DNA of 9,387 bases from JBCCOW01 sp039025855. GTDB taxonomy: Bacteria; Planctomycetota; Phycisphaerae; Phycisphaerales; Phycisphaeraceae. The DNA lies in contig JBCCNL010000089.1 in NCBI GenBank assembly GCA_039025855.1, positions 1 through 9,387 of the forward strand, in the 5' to 3' direction. Made by a program: the position numbers and the translations under genes. This document shows, one piece after another, positions 6,178-9,387 of this stretch (positions within the stretch are counted from its first letter, which is position 1; each line of letters opens with the position of its first letter). The notes beneath the pieces are model-generated. The model was not told the DNA's origin and made no database searches. It was given only the letters and a program-made list of their open reading frames with translations.

Positions 6178-6942
6178 ATGGCGACGGTTGCGGAAAAGGT
6201 CGGGACGTTCTTTAAGAAGTGGAAGAAAGACAACGGCGCGGTGGAGGTCGTCCGGAAGGATGGCGAGCCGGGCAAGGAGGTCTCGATCCAGCAGGTCAAG
6301 GCGGGTTACGGCGAGGTGATGGAAACGATGAAGTCGGTGCGGGACCACCTGGATCAGCAGTCGCAGCGGTCCGAGCGGATGCTCTCGCTGCTCGAAGACC
6401 TGCCCACCACGCTGCAGAGCATCCCCGAGGCGACGCGTCAGCAGACACAGGCTCTAGAAGCCATCCGTGCCAACCTGGAGAAGTCCAACGAGACGACGGG
6501 GTATCTGACGTCGGCGATCACGGGCCTGAGCGAGGTCGCGGGTCAGCAGAGGGAATCGCTGGACAAGATGCACCAGAACATGGCCGAGGAGACGGTGGCT
6601 CGGCAGGAGCTGCGGGCTGGGCTCACAACGCTCGACACGACGATGAACGAGGTCAAGGCGGCGACGGACCATTCGCGCGAGGCGGCGGTGGCTCTGGCGA
6701 CCGAGTCGCGCGGCCGAGAGGACGCGACGCGGGAGCTGTTCCAGCGGAGCCAGCGGATGACGCTGGTGTTCACGGTGGTGAGCTGGGCGTTGGCGATCGG
6801 GGCGATCGTCGTTGCGGCGTATGTGGGGATCAAGGTTTCGCAGATGGACTCGACGCCGGCGGCGAGCACCGCGGCACCGACGTTCATCGCCCCGGCAGAC
6901 ACCCCGGCCCCCGAGTCGCCCGCACCCGACGTGACGCCCTGA
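6178..6942 (+). CDS. Coiled-coil protein with basic N-terminus and one C-terminal membrane helix
   Basis: A 254-residue protein of no family I can name. The N-terminus is strongly basic and amphipathic (KVGTFFKKWKKDNG, 7-20). Residues about 36-192 are a long alpha-helical, Gln/Glu/Arg/Thr-rich region with heptad character and no prolines except near 76-83, likely a coiled coil. One membrane helix follows at about 194-220 (VFTVVSWALAIGAIVVAAYVGI). A Pro/Ala/Thr-rich tail of about 34 residues would lie in the periplasm. There is no N-terminal signal, so the bulk of the protein is cytoplasmic. AGGGAA seven bases before the ATG supports the start. It follows the esterase-ParA fusion by 78 bp on the same strand. 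Short basic N-terminal segments are how ParB and other partners stimulate ParA ATPases, so a membrane-bound ParA partner is a reasonable inference, not a demonstrated role. It resembles chemoreceptor signalling coils only superficially: no HAMP domain or conserved hairpin tip is seen. Confidence 0.85.
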   Translation: MATVAEKVGTFFKKWKKDNGAVEVVRKDGEPGKEVSIQQVKAGYGEVMETMKSVRDHLDQQSQRSERMLSLLEDLPTTLQSIPEATRQQTQALEAIRANLEKSNETTGYLTSAITGLSEVAGQQRESLDKMHQNMAEETVARQELRAGLTTLDTTMNEVKAATDHSREAAVALATESRGREDATRELFQRSQRMTLVFTVVSWALAIGAIVVAAYVGIKVSQMDSTPAASTAAPTFIAPADTPAPESPAPDVTP

Positions 6943-6983
6943 TCGACGCCAGGTCTTTCTATCGATAACACACCTGACGCATG

Positions 6984-7003
6984 AGCCGGCCTGAAGAGCG
7001 GCT
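6984..7003. terminator. Weak hairpin in the convergent spacer
   Basis: AGCCG at 6984-6988 can pair with CGGCT at 6999-7003 around a 10-base loop, followed by TTGTCGTT. It lies between two genes that converge (stops at 6942 and 7021), where a bidirectional terminator is expected. The stem is only 5 bp and there is no true T-tract, so support is slight. I see nothing else in the 78-bp spacer. Confidence 0.25.
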
Positions 7004-7020
7004 TGTCGTTGCGACCTGCA

Positions 7021-8163
7021 CTACTCGGCCGCCGGTTCTGCGGGCTCGCTAGCTATGGGCTGCCGTGGGGTGTCCGCGGCCGGCAGCTCGTGGGTGAAGC
7101 CCATCGTGTTATCGATCATCCGGACCAGCGCGAAGTCGTCCTTGTAGTTCACCGGGGCCATCGACACCGCACCGGCCATCGCCTTCGACGCCGGCGTGCC
7201 CTCAGGGCTGAAAGACAGCAACGCCGCACGCACCTTCTCGGCCAGTGCGGGATCGAGGTCATGGGCATACCCCAACGCCGCCACCGGGAACGGCGGCGAC
7301 TCGTAAATCACCCGGTAATCCGACGACTTGATCAGCCCCTCACGCTCCGCCGCCGCCAACAGGTCCGACGCCACCGCCGCCGCCTCCAACGCCCCTGACG
7401 CCACCCCCGTCATGCTGTTCCGGTGTGAGTACGTAAACACCCAGCTGTAGTCCGTCGGCGGCACCAGCCCGAACTCGTCCCGCAACAACACCAGCGGCGC
7501 CTTGTGCCCCGAGTTCGACCCCCAACGCGTAAACGCCAGCGTCCGGCCCTTCAGGTCCGCCGGCTGGCTCAGCCCGCTGCCCGACGGCGTGATCACCACC
7601 ATCTTGTACGTCGCCCCCTCGCCCCCATCCGCACGCACCGGCCCCGCCACCGGCACAAACCCCGCCACGTTCACCGCCACCGGCACCGCCCCCGTGTTGA
7701 ACCCCGTCACATCCAGCTCCCCCAACGCCAACGCCCGCAGCTGCGCCTTGCTGTCCACCACCGCTACAAACTCGACATCCTTCCCCGTCGCCGCCGCCAG
7801 ATGCGCCCGCAGCGGCTCCATCGCCGACGCCTCCACCCCCGCGTCCGTTGTCAGATAGCTCAGCCGAAGCACCGCCGGGTCCCGCGTCTGCCCCGGCACA
7901 TCCGCCACGCCGTCCCGATCCGCATCCGTAAACCGCGTGTCCAGCCGATTCTCCACCGGGTCGCCCAGCCCCAGGCTCCGCGTCGTCTTGGCGTCCAGCT
8001 CCGCCGTGTCCTCCGCCGTCCGCGTCGACACCACATACACCCCGATCGCCACGCTGATCAGCGCCAACACCACCAACGCCATCGCCGCCGCCGACCCCCG
8101 ACGACGCCCCGCACAAAGACCCAGACCCTCCGACACGCAACCACAACCCGGGACATCACGCAT
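7021..8163 (-). CDS. Membrane-anchored PhnD-like phosphate/phosphonate-type ABC transporter substrate-binding protein
   Basis: A 380-residue protein. An N-terminal cytoplasmic stretch with three cysteines (PGCGCVSEGLGLC, 5-17) and a basic GRRRG patch (19-23) precedes one membrane helix (about 25-46). A linker carries a calcium-binding-type loop DADRDGVAD (80-88). The binding domain covers about 97-365: LRLSYLTTDAG, ALGELDVTGFNTGAVPVAV (146-164), PADLKGRTLAFTRWGSNSGH (201-220) and the pattern YSHRNSMTGVASGALEAAAV (246-264). This is the layout of PhnD/PtxB-type (PF12974-like) binding proteins. No lipobox is seen, so it is tethered by the helix rather than by lipid. ATG 8163 is preceded on the minus strand by GGAG six bases upstream. 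A longer reading from 8280 is possible, but has no binding site. The permease and ATPase genes are not upstream in this window; they may lie elsewhere. The ligand cannot be told from sequence. Confidence 0.88.
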   Translation of the reverse strand: MRDVPGCGCVSEGLGLCAGRRRGSAAAMALVVLALISVAIGVYVVSTRTAEDTAELDAKTTRSLGLGDPVENRLDTRFTDADRDGVADVPGQTRDPAVLRLSYLTTDAGVEASAMEPLRAHLAAATGKDVEFVAVVDSKAQLRALALGELDVTGFNTGAVPVAVNVAGFVPVAGPVRADGGEGATYKMVVITPSGSGLSQPADLKGRTLAFTRWGSNSGHKAPLVLLRDEFGLVPPTDYSWVFTYSHRNSMTGVASGALEAAAVASDLLAAAEREGLIKSSDYRVIYESPPFPVAALGYAHDLDPALAEKVRAALLSFSPEGTPASKAMAGAVSMAPVNYKDDFALVRMIDNTMGFTHELPAADTPRQPIASEPAEPAAE

Positions 8164-8256
8164 GACCAACTCCAAAGCAGAAGACACCAGAAACGCCACA
8201 ACCGACGCCCCATCATCACGAGCCGACCGCCCGACCACAACCCCGGACCCCGCCCA

Positions 8257-8262
8257 ATGATA
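8257..8262 (-). promoter_or_regulatory. Candidate -10 element for the substrate-binding protein gene
   Basis: On the minus strand the only AT-rich patch of the 135-bp spacer (8257-8267) reads ATTTTTTATCAT, giving TATCAT as a possible -10. The leader would be about 85 nt. No -35 with good spacing is visible, and read-through from rtcB is an alternative. The spacer is extremely C-rich on the plus strand and holds no other feature that I can see. Confidence 0.28.
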
Positions 8263-8298
8263 AAAAATCCCTGAATCCAACCCCGCCCACCAACCCCT

Positions 8299-9387
8299 TC
8301 AGTCCTCTGCCCGCTCCCCTGGCGGCGCCATCTTCACCAGCTTCGGGTCAAACCGCGCCACCACCCCCACCAGCCCCCGCTGCGCCGCCATCACCGCCCC
8401 GATGTCCTTGTACACCCCCGGCACCTCGTCCAGCCCCGCCGACAACAGCGTCACCCCCGCCGACTTCAGCTCCTTCTGAACACTAGGCCACTTGAACTTC
8501 TTCGCCGCCGCCCGTCGGCTCATCACCCGCCCCGCCCCATGGCTCGCCGACCGCAGGCTCGCCGCCTCCCCCTTGCCCACCACCACATACCCCGGGCTCG
8601 CCATCGACCCCGGGATCACCCCCAACACCCCCGCCCCCGCGGGCGTCGCCCCCTTCCGGTGCACCACCACTTCCTCCCCGCCGTGCTCTTCAAGCCAGGC
8701 GAAGTTGTGGTGGTTCTCCACCCCCGCCAACACCGCCGCCCCCAGATGCGTTGCCACCGCGTCGTGGATACACGCATGGTTCGCCGCCGCGTACTCCCCC
8801 ATCAACGACATCGCCGCCCAATACTCCGCCCCGGCTTCGCCCTCCAGTTCCAACCACGCCAGGTGCTCCAGCTCCTTCGGCAGCCCCGGGCACGCCGCCC
8901 GCGCCAACCGGCTGTAGTGATCGCACACCGCCGCCCCCACCCCCCGGCTCCCCGAGTGGCTCAGCAGCGCCACATACTCCCCCGCCTCCAAGCCAAACCC
9001 CTCCACGCGCTCGTCTCCCTCCCCCACCGTCAACACCCCGAACTCCACGAAGTGGTTCCCGCTCCCGCTCGTCCCCAACTGCGACCACGCCTTGTCCTTC
9101 CGCTCCGCCGTCACCGCACTCACCGACCAGTCCGCATCCATCACCGGATGCTCCCGCCGACGCTCGAACCGCGCCCCGATCCCGAACCGCGTCTCCGACT
9201 CGATCGCCTCGCTTAGCCGCTTCCGCCCCGTCGACTTCTCCAGGTTCCGCACCGGCACATCCAACACGCTCAGCTTCATCCGGCACGCAATGTCCACCCC
9301 CACCGCATATGGGATCACCGCCCCCCGCGTCGCCAACACCCCCCCGATCGGCAGCCCATACCCCACATGCCCGTCCGGCATCAGCGC
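8299..9387 (-). CDS. rtcB: RtcB-family RNA ligase, 5' end outside the window
   Basis: GTP- and Mn-dependent RNA ligase that joins 2',3'-cyclic-phosphate or 3'-phosphate ends to 5'-OH ends, acting in RNA repair or tRNA splicing in the cytoplasm. The 362 visible codons start within the conserved ALMPDGHVGYGLPIGG. Further hallmarks are VGVDIACRM with the metal-binding cysteine (visible residue 35), GTSGSGNHFVEFG (105-117), SHSGSRG (143-149), ENHHNF (224-229), VHRKGATPA (242-250), PGSM (259-262) and SASHGAGRVMSRR. In the last, the histidine at codon 8539-8541 corresponds to the residue that becomes guanylylated. The reading frame stays open to the window edge, so the ATG at 9381 is internal and about 60-100 N-terminal residues are missing. 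No archease gene is next to it. It lies 135 bp upstream of the binding-protein gene on the same strand, with no evident functional link. Confidence 0.96.
   Translation of the reverse strand, partial: ALMPDGHVGYGLPIGGVLATRGAVIPYAVGVDIACRMKLSVLDVPVRNLEKSTGRKRLSEAIESETRFGIGARFERRREHPVMDADWSVSAVTAERKDKAWSQLGTSGSGNHFVEFGVLTVGEGDERVEGFGLEAGEYVALLSHSGSRGVGAAVCDHYSRLARAACPGLPKELEHLAWLELEGEAGAEYWAAMSLMGEYAAANHACIHDAVATHLGAAVLAGVENHHNFAWLEEHGGEEVVVHRKGATPAGAGVLGVIPGSMASPGYVVVGKGEAASLRSASHGAGRVMSRRAAAKKFKWPSVQKELKSAGVTLLSAGLDEVPGVYKDIGAVMAAQRGLVGVVARFDPKLVKMAPPGERAED

Noticed and set aside
5299..6348. 349-codon minus-strand frame antisense to the ParA domain
   Set aside because: The product is Arg/His/Leu-rich with no recognisable domain and lies wholly over a well-supported gene.
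6178..6942. Methyl-accepting chemotaxis-type signalling protein
   Set aside because: It has a helical coil, but lacks a HAMP domain, the conserved hairpin tip and a sensory domain; the membrane helix is C-terminal.
6943..7020. dif-like chromosome-dimer resolution site at the skew reversal
   Set aside because: No 28-bp sequence with recognisable XerC/XerD arms could be seen in the spacer.
7504..8274. 256-codon plus-strand frame over the binding-protein gene
   Set aside because: It is almost entirely Arg/His/Pro, typical of the antisense of a G-rich coding strand.

Overview
This high-GC (G/C-ending codons throughout) bacterial window looks like chromosomal DNA from a planctomycete-type organism, possibly near Phycisphaerae. 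That placement is an inference. It rests on a PadR regulator paired with helical membrane-sensor proteins, an anchored PhnD-like binding protein with a DxDxDGxxD loop before its core, promoters that sit directly on start codons, and very G-biased coding strands. I see no tRNA, rRNA, CRISPR array, insertion sequence or phage gene.

Layout. (1) 1-822, minus: the first 274 codons of atpD (F1 ATPase beta), divergent from what follows. (2) 823-977: a divergent control region with a likely atpD promoter, a heptamer repeat and a 21-bp palindrome over the promoter of a PadR regulator. (3) 978-3586, plus: padR-type gene, a spacer holding an 18-bp-arm inverted repeat, then two tandem paralogous membrane proteins only 2 nt apart. 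Both begin with the same HAAS/DUF1700-like helical domain and one membrane helix. The first carries a Wza-type polysaccharide-export (PES) domain. The second carries an SLBB-like domain, a further alpha/beta domain and a coiled coil. (4) 3671-4333, plus: a small exported protein of unknown function. (5) 4402-6942, plus: a 565-residue fusion of a sialate-O-acetylesterase-like (SGNH/CE6) domain with a ParA/Soj ATPase, followed by a coiled-coil protein with a basic N-terminus and a single C-terminal membrane helix. (6) 6943-7020: convergent junction. (7) 7021-8163, minus: membrane-anchored PhnD-like solute-binding protein. (8) 8299-9387, minus: rtcB RNA ligase, 5' end outside the window.

How the parts may work together. 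The PadR regulator probably represses its own promoter through the palindrome, and the two HAAS-type proteins are candidates for its membrane-side partners. What they carry is unusual: the two halves of an outer-membrane polysaccharide exporter's periplasmic part, split over two inner-membrane sensors, which suggests an envelope or polysaccharide sensing switch. The second cluster looks like an orphan ParA positioning module (no ParB visible) in which the ATPase carries its own esterase domain and the next gene supplies a membrane-bound partner. atpD, the binding protein and rtcB look like ordinary flanking genes.

The strand bias (G over C on the plus strand) reverses at about 6950-7020, and it does so in noncoding spacers as well. 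The most interesting items are the esterase-ParA fusion, the split-exporter HAAS pair, an internal start site in the second HAAS gene, and the bistable repeat after padR.
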